Made by a program: the position numbers and the translations under genes. This document shows, piece by piece, positions 46,401-57,660 of a stretch of DNA of 64,000 bases (the stretch's first letter is position 1; every line of letters starts with the position of its first letter). The notes beneath the pieces were generated by a model that was not told where the DNA came from, ran no database searches, and was given only the letters and a program-made list of their open reading frames with translations. Origin of the DNA: Sympetrum striolatum (Eukaryota > Arthropoda > Insecta > Odonata > Libellulidae). The DNA is taken from positions 4,278,001-4,342,000 of the forward strand of contig OX388341.1 in assembly GCA_947579665.1 (NCBI GenBank). Direction: 5' to 3'.

Positions 46401-49400
46401 TTTTGGTTTGTGGGTTATGCTGCATGTTAAATTATAAAAATAATTGTTATAGTTAGTCCTTGCCAATGACTTGTATTGTGCTCTGCAAGTGGTGTTGTTC
46501 CTGAATCTAGTGCACCTTCCATTCTAGCAACCACCCCAATTTTTTAGCTGAAAAAAAGACACAAAAGGGTGTGCATAATTTTTTAGTAAATACTATATAA
46601 ATAGAGTAATATCACTGAATATCCTTTGAAAAAAACATAATTCAGCTCTGCCTTTTTATTCTATATTAACTTTTTATGGTGTATAAAAATAATATACCAA
46701 TTTCCTGTGACATTATCAGTCTTGTTTTACTACTACAATTTAGAAAAGAATTGAAGGAGAAAAAGTATGTCGAAATCATGTCTGATCTGCCACTTGATGG
46801 GCTGTTGCTTTAGCCAATTCAAGTATGTACTGCACATTCTCTCCTTCAATTTCTGACGCTATTAAGAGACATGGTGTGCTCCAGAGGGTCCAGCAAAGAT
46901 GCCATCTTACCATTCTTCCAGAAGGTCAGGAATGGGAAAGTGAATAGATGATGTAGAAATGCAGGATTCATATTCTTGAATTTAGAGAAAAATTGATGGA
47001 GAAGAAACCAGATCGTCCTGGCAGTCTTTTTCTCCTTCTCCTTTACTACTACAATATTAGAACTATTTATAATTTTTAATGAAAGTAGATGATTTGGAAA
47101 ATCTGTTAGAATTAGATGCATATTAATGGAATGAAGGAGGTCTTCAGATTATTCATTCCATTCTTTTTTCTGTATGCTGAGATTATTTTCCTACATCCCT
47201 CTGTGGTGATAATTTTGTATTTTACAAATATGGTTATTTAAAGATATAAATGTTCGTCATTGTAAACAGTACTGTATCTTTTTCATAGACAATTTATATA
47301 AGAAAGAGTGTGTATGCTGTATTATGGCTCTAATTTGCCCAATGCAGTGAATTTATTAGTAAGAATGGCAATAAACCATCAATTCGTTTATTCTTCTTGA
47401 TTTCAATTTGCGCAAATCTGTATAATGCTAATACTTTTCAAGACTAATATGAAGTGATTTAAATTTGAAGGAGAGAAAGGACCCCAACACCTGAGCCGCC
47501 TGAAGATTCTTCAATGTTGAGTAATGGTAGTCCAAGTGGTGAAGAAGGTGCAGAGAGGAGAGGGGAGTCAATGGCTAACGGCAATTCTGAGGGCAAGGAC
47601 ATGTACAAACTGCCTGTTCCTGTTCCAATCAGCCCTGGGAAGGCCCAGAGGATCCCTTCTCCAGTGCCTTATGAAAGACAGGCAGGAATTGATGATTTGG
47701 AGTTATACTTGAACGTGAGTATTCTCAAGGTGAACAACTTTCTAATGGAATTGATACCACAGTTGTTGATTTCTTCTTGATAATATTGTTTAACACACTA
47801 TTTAATTCTTCAAGCCGGCTTGCGAATTTAAAAGGCTTGGACCTTCTCATGGTATTAAATTTTTTTTAATCCTTGTTTTGCATATATCTACCAAAATTAA
47901 TTCATATATTTCTTAATTTTTTTAATAAGTGAGAAAAATGTTATAGTTATGTAGTTTGTGCTGTAAAAAGTTACGTACTTACATCATACTTCAAATTTTC
48001 ACTTCTGCATTCACTCTGTAGTATCTAACTTGCATTCTAGAAGGTTTGTATGATATATTTTGAAAGAATCCTCTAAGCAAAGACCTGCATTTTAGGCACC
48101 AGTACACTGTGTGTTATGTTTACCCATTAGCAGAGCACGCTTCACATCTTCTTTGAGGCCTGGATATTTTCCCATTCGGTGGTATCTTTTCAATGAAGTG
48201 CCGCTTGACCAAACAGCGTGTTGACGGATTTGTGGCTGAGCAGCCAAAGTGTTAGAAATAGTTCTGTATTTTTCAAGAAGCTGTTGAATTAGTCCATGTC
48301 AAAAGTTCACACGGTCTACCTTATTTCGACACCTATTGTATATTATCAGTGCATTATGTATGGAATTATTCAGTGTCCATCTAAATAATTTCATGTACCA
48401 TTTCTTCATTTTCTTACGTTCTGGCTGAAGCTTTTGGTCCTTCAAATCAACTCCTCCCATTGCCATATTGTATTGCATTCTGGTTTTGATTTTCCACCCT
48501 TTGCACCAAAGGTATCACAATGAAAGGTTGAGATAAACGAAACCTTCCATTTCATGACCATAATTGCAGCACTAAATTTTGCAGTATGCTCTCCATTCCT
48601 CAGCTTTCCAGTTTTTACCTCCTTTGGGACAGTTTTTTCTTGACAGCATAAAGTTCCAGCAACATTTGTACTGCGATTCAGTAAAAGTTTTGCTAAATCA
48701 GGTGAGTTATAATATTTATCTAACCACAAGGAATAGCCTTCCTCAAATAAAGGTTGAACTAACTTTATGACTATTGAAGGCATCTTGAGTCCATCCAGAG
48801 TTTCTTTTACTGAGAACTGTGTCATAGTATCAGTAATGTTTGAATGATTTGAATGCCGAATTTGAGTCCCAAAATATTAGGGACTCATCGAAGGCAAAAT
48901 TTTATCCTTTGGAGAATAAATACTCACAATTATATTGTATAATTGTTCTATAATAGGTTGGATTTTTTTGCTTCCATCATTATGATATTCAGCATTATCA
49001 ACAAAATGTAAAAAAAAGAAAATATTAGATTTACTTTCAAACCCTCCTGAGACATAGATTTGGGGAAACTTTCCATTTCCAGAAGTGGATTTTTGTAAAA
49101 AGTACGAACATATAGTAGGTTTTTGCATGACACCCATCAACTTAATCAATTCTAAAGTAAACTTATATTTCTCCTACATGGACAGGCTTCCATTGACTCT
49201 ATCGTGATGGTAATTTATTATTTTCCAAGTAGGTATCTGCATTACTGTTAGTTTCAAAAACATTTTTTTCAATGAGATCTCTATCAAAATATTTGTGAAA
49301 GACTCAAGAATATTATCAACAAAAACTTTTGGACCACTTTCCCCAATAAAAGGAATTTTTGTGGGTCTTTATTTTCATCAGAATAAACCCAAACAGAATG

Positions 49401-52126
49401 ATATCTTGATGGATATCTTCAATCAACTTCTTTCTCACTTGAACTCGCACTTGTACAACTACAACTTGTAAACTCATTAGTTATGCCTCACTTCGACTAT
49501 TGTGATATAGTCTATCAGGATCTGTCAGGGGCACTAGCCATCAAATTACAGCGCATGCAAAACTCTGCCGTGAGGTTTATTTTCAACTTAAAAAAGTACG
49601 ATCACGTTTCGGAATATTACTCCAAGCTATCCTTGCTAAGACTAGATTTGCGTCGGAAGCATCACGTTTTGTCTAGCACCAATAGATTTTTAACAAAAAG
49701 ATCACCTAAATATATTAACTCATTATTCACATCTTTGGATTCCATTCATGACTGCAAAACGAGAGGTTGCAAGAAACTCTTGATTCCTCAGCACAGAACT
49801 GAAATGTTCAATAAATCGTTTACAGTCACAGCTATAACACACTTCCCCAAGAGATAAAAAACCTATCTTCCGTCTTCAGCTTCAAGAGTAAATGCCTCAA
49901 TCATCTCTTAATCATACAAAGCAGAACTTAAATTGCACGGAAATGCACAACTCCATCAACTCATTGAGATCACAAAATTTCTTGGACTTTCCACCTCAAT
50001 TTCAGAACATGTCTCCTCCTTATCTTATCCACCGACCAAACGAATGTTTTTTTAAATTTGCAATATGTTCTTTTATTCATTACTCTATAACTCTCATTGT
50101 ATTTTCTTCTTTGTCTTTTTTCAGTGTTTTTGAACCGTTTTTACTTATTTTTAATCTATATACTTAACGAGCTTTTACCAAGCGAAATCATGCTTATAAT
50201 GTATTTTTGTTCAGTGCGTCTATTATGTTCATATAATTTAACATGCAATTGACAAAAGTTTAAGATAGTTAGAACTCTATAATTCAATTCTAAATTATTT
50301 ATATATTATTACTTATATGTTAATACTTTTGTGTCAGAATTTTATGTTAATATGTTATAACTTGCTCTTTTTTCTTATTCCAATTACTTCTTTTTCTCTT
50401 GTCTTATATAGCTCTTTTATCTACTACCATATTTAAATTTAGTTTTCTATAAGTAGGTTTTGCAGGTTTTTCACACCCTCTTCTTTTGAGGGTGTTTTCC
50501 TGCAGTGGAAATGTTTTCCTCTGCTCTTAGCTTAGGTTTTTAATCCACACATTAGTTTTCTTCTTTTGCAATCTATCTATTTCTTTCTGTTCCAACATGA
50601 CAAAGGGTTAGGTGTAAGAAGAGGCTTGATAATCTCAATCTCGCCCTGAATAAAGTCCTTTATTATTATTATTATTATTGTAGATCCAATGCTCACTTCA
50701 CTGTCTTCATCCACATTCTCATTTTAATATTCTATTTCTTAAAAGACCTAATCTTTCTTTGGTTTGTGTCCCCACTATGACATTTCCCTGTTAGTAGTGA
50801 AATTTCTCTGGCACCTTTTCCCCGAAATGTAGTGTAACAAGATAAATTTATAAGATAATAAAAATGATATGCAGGGCATAAAACGTTATAAGTATAAAAA
50901 AACTGATAAAAAGATCGAAAGTTGGGTGCCAATATTTAAAAGAACCAATTAATTGAAGTTATCGCAAAATGCATGCACTCAGGGTCGCTTGGTTTCTTAA
51001 GGAAATAAAAATCACAATTTCTCTTAATTGATATTAATCTATTCAAACAAGACAAATAAACCTCAAAACTAATGAAAACCACACCCCCAAAAGACACACA
51101 TATTGTAACTCAAGGAAACGCCAACCGTACACAGAGGAAAAAACGAAACATAAAAACAACACCACCAATAAACCTTATACTACACTCTAATACCCTAACA
51201 TACAGAACACATATTAACACACACACGAAACAAGATAATTTGGGGACAAATTCACACAAAGGGAGGGAACACTAAAAACACAACAGGAGTGGGTCAGGGT
51301 TATGGAGGGCCGTTCTGGCCATGCTGTCTTTCTTGACTGTCTTTTCCACAAAGGAAGGACGCCCAGAAGCCTGCGGCGTCTTCCTTGGCGTGGGTTTTTC
51401 TCACCCAATCACGTTTTGTTCCAATTCTAAGGACCAACGCTTTCCAAATTCCCTTTCTGCAGATTGTCAACACATGGCATAACCACCCGCATACTGGAAA
51501 CGCTCTGATTGTGGAAACCGGGCCAAGGGTGTTGCGCATCCCTGTCTATACGCGGTCCTTAGAAATCGCTACGCAATATAATCATTGCAGTAGTCTCATT
51601 TGAGAACTTTCTCAGGCTTATAGAACTCTGCTTCCATAAATTGCTCAACCTACTTTTGGCAGCTTCTTTAACTGTGGTGTCACTTTCCTTGCAACACTAT
51701 GAATTTGCACTGTATTCTTAAATTTTTCAAATCACCCTTTACTTGCTTCTTATCCATCATTCATCCAGTTTCTTGAAAATTAAATCTGTTTTGTAGCTAT
51801 CTGTGTGTTGTTCACACAAATCAATTTGTAAAATTCGTTACTCATACTTTCGTGTAAATTTTTATCTAAGCAGGGAGATGCACAATAAACTGGCTCCTTT
51901 TGTCTTATAAGTAGTTTGTCTCTTTTTACAGATTCAGAAAGGTGACTATCTAAAATCTGAAAATGTCACCTGCCCATCCACTGATTTGCTGTTGAAGAAG
52001 CACTTGGTTCACTGGAACAAAGTGAGGAGGAGATGGGTGAAGGCGGCCCAAGACAACGAGGCTCGTTACACCGAGAGCAAAATTATTCTTCAGAGCATGT
52101 TCAAAAGGTGGGGTCACCAAGGATAA
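40381..52126 (+). CDS. LIN37: LIN37 homologue (Mip40), DREAM/MuvB complex subunit; five exons
   Basis: Exons 40381-40453, 40527-40689, 40897-41133, 47471-47714 and 51932-52126 join in phases 1, 2, 2 and 0 with GT-AG borders, giving 303 aa (human protein 246). The start ATG has a strong context (gccATGG) and is followed by GKKRKV, a nuclear-signal-like string. Residues 119-147 hold the family hallmark VMKLYDRSVDLAQF...TPLYPVCRAWM. Residues 175-220 include KDMYKLPVPVPISPGKAQR and RIPSPV. The C terminus has W..VRRRW and RYTESKIIL. LIN37 is part of the MuvB core that works with E2F-DP and RB-like proteins to repress cell-cycle genes in the nucleus. Introns 3 and 4 are filled with transposons. No break is seen in the frame. 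Confidence 0.93.
40527..40689 (+). CDS. LIN37: LIN37 exon 2
   Basis: Acceptor ttttatag, donor aa|gtaagt. Encodes ARDRLKGALQILIDQSED, which corresponds to the AR..L...L..LL.. helix near the N terminus of vertebrate LIN37, then an acidic Ser/Ala-rich linker. Confidence 0.9.
40897..41133 (+). CDS. LIN37: LIN37 exon 3 (conserved core)
   Basis: Acceptor tatgttttcag, donor ataaa|gtaagt style in phase 2. Carries the basic RGQRKRRRRG string and the invariant YVMKLYDRSVDLAQF block. Confidence 0.95.
41134..41935 (+). other. LIN37 intron 3, first part
   Basis: AT-rich with no recognised element until the LINE fragment starts near 41940. Confidence 0.4.
41940..42388 (-). pseudogene. LINE reverse-transcriptase fragment, C-terminal part
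   Basis: The minus strand encodes MVKDLGVHMDSTFKYDYHI, then FSRSIKTLGFLNLY and LVRPILEF, the thumb-side region of a LINE reverse transcriptase, with frameshifts. It is the downstream continuation of the fragment at 45605-46535, from which hAT copy B separates it. About 100 residues, including the FADD region, are missing between them. Confidence 0.75.
43019..43268 (+). mobile_element. hAT MITE with 8-bp target-site duplication
   Basis: Ends CAGGGACGGATCCAG and, inverted, CAGGTACGGATCTAG. It is flanked by gctcgaga at 43011-43018 and 43269-43276. Copy A at 5320-5330 (atagctcaaggcc) shows the unoccupied site. G/C runs lie just inside both ends. No coding capacity. Confidence 0.88.
44518..45313 (-). 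mobile_element. RTE-like LINE, 5'-truncated, inserted in hAT copy B
   Basis: Compared with copy A, about 800 extra bases are present. On the minus strand they encode IRFADDTVILADN, MRINASKTKVMRV and, near the end, RDRFKWRRLW...GPADRQNTRR, a typical order for RTE-type reverse transcriptases. Several frame breaks show it is dead. gtatatact flanks both sides (about 44509-44517 and 45305-45313) and is a likely target duplication. Confidence 0.75.
45605..46535 (-). pseudogene. LINE reverse-transcriptase fragment, N-terminal part
   Basis: The minus strand, with frameshifts, gives RFWNHVNVIRR, TANMFAGYFSDVY, VIPIFKAKD, NYRPIT, LAKILESLVENKLSPMLND, FTDFSKAFDR and FDWFSSYATGRT. This is the linker and first half of a LINE reverse transcriptase, oriented antisense to LIN37. 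It runs directly into hAT copy B at 45604. Confidence 0.78.
46536..47470 (+). other. LIN37 intron 3, last part
   Basis: AT-rich. A 91-codon minus frame (46846-47121) has no motif I can defend. No other feature. Confidence 0.35.
47471..47714 (+). CDS. LIN37: LIN37 exon 4
   Basis: Begins after aaatttgaag in phase, giving KRERTPTPEPPEDSS, and continues to YKLPVPVPISPGK and RIPSPVPYERQ. Donor aac|gtgagt. The weak acceptor lacks a long pyrimidine tract. Confidence 0.92.
47715..48090 (+). other. LIN37 intron 4, first part
   Basis: AT-rich sequence without recognised elements. Confidence 0.35.
48090..49440 (-). pseudogene. piggyBac-type transposase pseudogene
   Basis: The minus strand carries, in order: IKLMGVMQKPTI, VDNAEYHNDGSKKIQPIIEQ, VQPLFEEGYSLWLDKYYNSP, NVAGTLCCQEKTVPKEVKTG, then MGGVDLKDQ and KWYMKLFRWTLNNSIHNALI. 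These are signature blocks of piggyBac-family (PGBD4-like) transposases, including DKYYNSP and GGVDLKDQ with their catalytic-region aspartates. Stops and frameshifts occur (near 48870, 48440 and 48250). Terminal repeats were not found. It lies in intron 4 of LIN37, antisense. Confidence 0.88.
49478..50690 (+). mobile_element. 5'-truncated LINE with (ATT)n 3' tail
   Basis: A frame from 49483 (MPHFDYCDIVYQDLSGALA, QRMQNSAVRFIFNLKK, DLRRKHHVLS) is the end of a LINE reverse transcriptase. After a frameshift near 49833 it continues NTLPQEIKNLSSVFSFKSK to about 49920. A 3' UTR follows, ending ctcgccctgaataaagtcct then ttattattattattatta. It abuts the piggyBac pseudogene. Confidence 0.8.
50691..51931 (+). 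other. LIN37 intron 4, last part
   Basis: 51060-51270 is A/C-rich and 51290-51590 is GC-richer with short frames on both strands and no family match. Possibly an unrecognised repeat. The rest is AT-rich up to the exon 5 acceptor. Confidence 0.35.
51932..52126 (+). CDS. LIN37: LIN37 exon 5 (C terminus)
   Basis: Acceptor tctttttacag. 64 codons with WNKVRRRWVKAAQDNEARYT and SKIILQSMFKRW, matching the helical C-terminal tail of LIN37, ending at TAA 52124-52126. A cryptic donor (aaaag|gtgggg) precedes the stop; see the finding on an alternative 3' end. Confidence 0.93.
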   Translation: MQKGDYLKSENVTCPSTDLLLKKHLVHWNKVRRRWVKAAQDNEARYTESKIILQSMFKRWGHQG

Positions 52127-52130
52127 TAAA
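52125..52130 (+). promoter_or_regulatory. AATAAA polyadenylation signal overlapping the LIN37 stop codon
   Basis: The stop and signal share bases (TAATAAA). If used, the 3' UTR would be only a few tens of bases long. A T-richer stretch follows from about 52200. Confidence 0.4.
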
Positions 52131-52740
52131 GAATTGTATTATAAGAGAATCTTAATGAAATGACATTAGCGTGTCTATTAATTACACATCAGCTTATTTC
52201 TCTCATATTAGTGTTGTTAACGTGATCAAAAATGTTTTTCTAATAACAAAGATTTCTCCTTGTCCATTAACTTTTGACGTAGTGACTTATTTTTATCAAA
52301 TATTTAGCCAAATTCTGATTTTAAATTGTTTTAACTTAATGTCACTTCTCTGTAGTTATCGTAAAATAAATTTTTCTGCTGAATTTTTTAATAGATTCAT
52401 TTCTGATATTATATTTTTAAATCGTCACATTTTGCCATGTTAAGAAAGCCTCTAAGAAATTTATGCAAAATTCTTTTATTTCATTCTTGATCATCTTATC
52501 ATACCATTCATGTTCTTTTTACTGCTTGATGTGTTTTCTATCTCTTACTGAAAGGGTATTTTTTATCTTTTTACTAATTAACCATGAATTAAAAATGTGC
52601 CATTAAATTATTTTATGTGATTTTTTGCATTGCTTTTACATTGACTTTTGTTTTTACTCTAAAGAAATCTTGATTAACTTTTGAAGCTTTTTGTTGCTTT
52701 GAAAAACCTGTTTAAATGTTGTCTCTAACTTCTGTTCTTG
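52131..52740. other. T-rich sequence after LIN37 exon 5
   Basis: No frame or repeat recognised. May be 3' UTR if a later polyadenylation site is used. Confidence 0.35.
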
Positions 52741-52756
52741 TTTTACTAATTCAGGC

Positions 52757-52819
52757 ATTCCTCCATGTACAGAATACAGCATTCCTCCAGTAAATTAAAA
52801 CAAAGATAAAAATTAATCA
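52757..52819 (+). CDS. Possible alternative 3' exon of LIN37
   Basis: Acceptor-like ttgttttactaattcag ends at 52756. If the cryptic donor at 52108 (aaaag|gtgggg) were used, the frame would read on as RHSSMYRIQHSSSKLKQR and stop. It has a good branch-point-like tactaat but no conservation evidence. Confidence 0.2.
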
Positions 52820-52984
52820 AAATTTAGAATGGCTATTATTACTGCACGTGCAGTTTGAGCAACTCTGGAATAATTCGTGACATAATTTTATTTATGCGTA
52901 CATCTCGTGTTTCATTTCTTGTCCTCGAGTCCGAGCTATTTGGCTCAGTTTCCATTTGGTCCCTCCTCCTTAAATCTAATTCCT

Positions 52985-53216
52985 CAGATTATCGTTAGCT
53001 TGTCGAACTTTGTCTCTCACGTCAATTGACAATTCCGAGATATGCCTCCTGCAAGACAAACAGAAACGTAGCACTTGTGATAACGATACTTCAGAAATGA
53101 CCACTCGTTATAAGGGGCGTAACTCCTTATCCTTTTTGCAGTGAGATGGACAAAAAAGCACTCGCTATAACGCAACTCTCATTATATACCGTACTTGTTA
53201 TAATGGACTTCTACTG
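52985..53216 (-). mobile_element. pogo/Tigger-like MITE, copy 2
   Basis: The reverse complement begins CAGTAGAAGTCCATTATAAC and is collinear with 15971-16236 over its whole length. No transposase. Confidence 0.6.
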
Positions 53217-53228
53217 TATTTATAACCA

Positions 53229-53344
53229 AGGGGTTCCCAAACTTTTTCAGACAGGTTTTCATGGTGCCCTGTCACAATAATTGTATTTTAAGTAGGTGCC
53301 TCACTGTACGCCCAGGGGCGCCACGGCGACAGTTTTGGAAACCC
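53229..53344. mobile_element. Short hAT-like MITE
   Basis: Ends ggggttcccaaactttttc and, inverted, agggtttccaaaactgt. This is the common hAT end style (GGGGTTCCCAAAC). About 116 bp, adjacent to the pogo-like MITE. Confidence 0.5.
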
Positions 53345-54180
53345 TACCAAAACCTCTTTTGATAATAAATTTATATGAATACCATCTTTGTTGATACATA
53401 TTCTTAATATTAATTTTTTTCTAATGTCAATTTCTTCCCTGCGTCAAACTGTGTATTGGGTATCCTCGGCAGGTTCTTCCAACGCCTTCGATCTTCGAGT
53501 ATTTTAAAATCTGCTCAGCTGAATAAAAAGAAACTCTTGGAGATATTTTTGACTTTATTTGAATTAATCAAGTAGATTAGATAAGCCTTGGGTATTTGGC
53601 CAAAGCATTCCGTCTGTCTATCCGAGAAGCTAGTCTGAGGAAGCCTATATTGCTGTAAGTAATTTAATGGCAACCAAGCATTGTTTTGGAATTTGGGCAT
53701 ATGGCAAAATTTTCATCTTTAATTTGATTAAAGCGATTCGAGCGGAGGAGCCGAGGGCATGGTGCCGCTTTACTTCCTTCTATTCGCAAAAATTTTAAAT
53801 TATGTAATGCACAATTAGGTCTTTAAACTACGCGATGTAGAAAAAATATGCTAAAACTTTATTTAGAACTTTATATACAAAGCTGCGAAATTCATAGATT
53901 CGAACGGAGGCTCCTCTTGTACGACGCATGCTCTCTATTTGCGCTGAGTTTTAAAAACATCTAATTAATATTTGACAAAAATCACAGTTAAGGTCTAACA
54001 ATGTATTGAAAATAAAATCAAAACAATACAAAAATAGGAAGACTCCCTAATGACCTATGATGACTGAAAAAAGGCCAAAAATGTTGAAAAATATACACTT
54101 TTAGTTCAATGCGGCACGTCTTTCCTTTCGCCGATTTAAATTATATTTTACACAATTTATTTTCTAACCAAATTGAACAA
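53345..54180. other. AT-rich DNA with GC patches, nothing assigned
   Basis: Patches such as gcgattcgagcggaggagcc (53732-53751) have no partner that I can see. No gene. Confidence 0.3.
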
Positions 54181-54540
54181 TTTCAGGTGTCCAGACAAAA
54201 TTTTTGTAACCTAATTACTTGCTTTCTACAATGTTCTTTATTGTTTAACAAACATTTGTATTGATTTATGTGAATATGTATTGTCTTTTATACCCTTCAG
54301 ATCTCTCTTAACCTGCTTTTTCCATAAGAATTTACTAAACTATCTGTAGGTTTTGCAGGTTTTTCACTCCCCCTTCTTGCTGGTGTTTTCCTGCTGCTGT
54401 GAATATTTTTTCCTGTGCAATACCTTAGGTTTTTAAACCCACAAGTAATCTAATTCTCATTAAAATTCATAGGACAATATAAGAAGAGTCTTAATAATCT
54501 CAATCTTGCCCCAATAAAAGACACCTTATTATTATTACTG
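54180..54540 (+). mobile_element. LINE 3' end, second copy of the family at 49478-50690
   Basis: taggttttgcaggtttttca, ggtgttttcctgc, cttaggtttttaa and taataatctcaatctt...cca ending in ttattattatt match 50455-50690 in order. Only the 3' UTR is present. Confidence 0.7.
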
Positions 54541-57500
54541 TCCATTTAATTGTTGTGTTGTCTACAAATGCTACCTGTTTGATTGCTAAGGATTTGTACT
54601 AAAAATTGTAACAGATCAATTACTGTGGGATGCCTGAGATCTCTCTAATCAAATTAGAACTTAACCAACCAGTTGTTCCTGTTGGAGAGAAAGTCTTTCA
54701 TCCCATTTAATACTTCTGTACTGATACTTAATAATGTGGAAACTTTTAAAATGGTCTCCGCAAATCTATGACTGACAGTCTATGTATATTTCCATAGCAC
54801 TGAATAAAATTTCACAAATCTTAAGATGATGCAACTAGATGTGCAATAAATTCTATTCTGAGGAAAAATGATTTGTTTCCACGCGGGAAAAATCTCTTTG
54901 TGTTCATATTCTACATGGATTTTTACATGTGCTAATTTTTTGTTAAGCACATTTTATAAATGAAGATGCCTTTTCTATCACCCCATGATATGTGATTGAG
55001 GCTTAGCAACTTCTCATCTTGAGTGAATATATTTCTGTATGTGTTGCAAACCCTTGAGAGTGTATTTCTTACTTACTTACACCACTGGATTTCCATTTGT
55101 TGTTGCTTTTCATTGTTTTTTTCTTTGTTGGACATTCTGGATTAAGTTGTTAATTTTTGTGGTAAAGCTGCAGATAATGTTTTAGTGGTATGATGGATGT
55201 CCTGGTTTGCCTCTCGTAATTTTAAGAAGGGAAATAGAAGTGGCTCAAAACAATGCATTTCACTTAAAATTTTGTTCTAAAATTTGTTACAGTGACTTTA
55301 AAATCTGAAAAACTCTTATAAATAGAGAACCTCGAGAAAAGCTTCCAATTCGAAGTCGGATGCCGAGCACCAAATTGTAATGCAGCCTCTTGAGATGATA
55401 CTTAACGATTCAACGAACTAATCTGCAAAGGTTTCTAATATTTATATTTTAAACAGTTATATTTCAGTAAATTTGATGGAAAAATTGTGGATATTAAAAT
55501 TTAATCATTCCTATATTTTATTTTCTTTATTTTAAAAAATAAAAAAACTGTACAGAGAAAGACAATAGTAAGTTAATATGTGTATAACTTCAACCCAACT
55601 CATTTTCAGCACCATGCATGTATATATATATATCAACCTTTAAGACAGTCAACACGTTTCTTTGGGTTAACAATGCATTCATTGATCCCTTCCTATTCAG
55701 GTTGGTGGCTGTAGTTGTTAGAACAAAGTAAGTTGAAATATAAATTATTGGCCGTCTCATCTTGTCCACACTATATCTCGTTGAGTGTTCGTGAAATTGA
55801 CAGTGGATGTGGAACAAGTATACAATTCCAACCTTTCGTCACCAAAGAGTGTACACAGTAAACAAATGCAAAACATAATTTATTGAATACATTTTGGACA
55901 GAGAATTAAGTATAACCAACCAGTGAGAGAAGTCACTCCTAATTGATTTTATTCATAGGGAAAAGGTGTGAAATGAGATTTTATAAGATATTTTTTACAA
56001 TATTGCATATTCTGTGGAAATATATTGGTGGTTCTTTTTGTTAGTTCGTTCTTTTTCCTAAATGTTTATTTGCAATAAATATTTCATGAATCAACTTTTC
56101 GAAGCCAATCGGAGATTTCATCTAATTTGGGCTATTTATAATGCAAAATGGTAATTATGAGCCACAGTCGTTATAAGCAATATGTGCTAGTTTGCATGTA
56201 CAAAGCAAAAGGTGGATCAATTCTAGTCAGCTTCAATCTCAAAATTATTCAATTTTAAAATCTCATATTCTTAATTTACTTCACAAACTTATCTAATATT
56301 TGTAATTAGTTACTTCTTGCAGTTTATATATGTATATATATTAAAGGTAAAATCATTTCCTATTATATAAAGTTTTTATTTAACAGAACTCAAAATTTGT
56401 CTATCAATGTTTTACTTTTGAACTATGTAATAACTTTAATTAAAAATCTAGTGAAAGACCTGATAATTGTTGAGTCACTAGCCGTAAGCAAACCCGTATA
56501 ATTGGAATATATTCAGCAGGAATCATTTATACGAAGCATCCTCAACTAGTTTAATGAAATGTGTGACTGTGTGGTAGCCGTGTGACTGGGTTTAACCTAA
56601 GTTATACCCTCTATGGATTCTTACTTATTAATGCCAATTACTTGCAAACTCATGCTAATTGAAACGAATCCTCTGAAAGAAGGAGAGTCATTTTAATGGA
56701 TCATGAGGGAACATTTTGCAATGCTGAACTATTGAATTTGAACAACAAGTAGAAAAGTATGCATTTTCAGTGCTGTTAAAAACACAATTATAGCCATTGA
56801 AAATAAATCCTCGATCACATTATCTAAATTCTGAAATTTGCTTTTATAAAGCTTGGCTAAGAGAGAAAACTTGCTTTTATATTTAAAAGTAGAAATCTTA
56901 ACTCTCTTGACATGGAAACAAATTTTTAAAATATAAAAAATTGCTTCAAAAATAGAGAAATGATGCAATTGATGATGATCCCTTAAATCTGTTAACTGAT
57001 GCAAAGTGTGTATGCATTATATTAGTCTTTTGCATTAGATTATATTAGCTATTAGTCTTTTGCACAAGAGAAGTAACTTGCATGGAGGAAGTTAGTTTAA
57101 ATTCAATTCATGTATATTTATTTAGGTTGGTCTATAATTGAACAATTTGAATTGCACTTAAGGATGGCTTACGTAAATTGATTGAAGTACAATATTTGTC
57201 TATTAAAATAAATCATAGTTATATTATTTGTTCCAGTTTTTGGAAAATTTTTATATACACCAATGAAATATGGATTACCTACATTCAATTTGTAATAAAA
57301 TCCATTTTTACGTATTAACTTTTTCTGTTACTTTAAATTTACTTTTGTTTAAAAGGCTCTAAACATTTCATCAAGTGAAAGATAGTTTGCACGATGGATT
57401 TTTCAAGCTTGAAAATAACCTTTTATAAAAATTTTGAGCAAATATTAGTATTGATCCTGATGCCTCCTTCTTTGCCCTCCTTAATCCACCTTGAAATTTT

Positions 57501-57640
57501 CAAATATTAACATTTTTCATGATTTAGCAATGTTTAAATGATGAACAGTTTATTTTTTAATAATGACTAAAGAAAGGAGTGTATATTAAATCAGTCATTA
57601 CTGTCAACTTAAACATCAAATTTTCAATTATAAAAGGATG
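54541..57640. other. AT-rich DNA, nothing recognised
   Basis: No coding or RNA signal. Short tatata runs at 55619-55632 and 56327-56340. Confidence 0.35.
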
Positions 57641-57660
57641 AATTTTAAGGTGTCCTTCAG

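Noticed and set aside
46085..46456. 123-codon plus-strand frame in LIN37 intron 3
   Set aside because: The opposite strand reads as LINE linker and reverse-transcriptase sequence with recognisable motifs.
46846..47121. Thioredoxin-like fragment on the minus strand (FPFLTFWKNGKM)
   Set aside because: Only a short resemblance, no active-site CxxC, and it is embedded in intron DNA.
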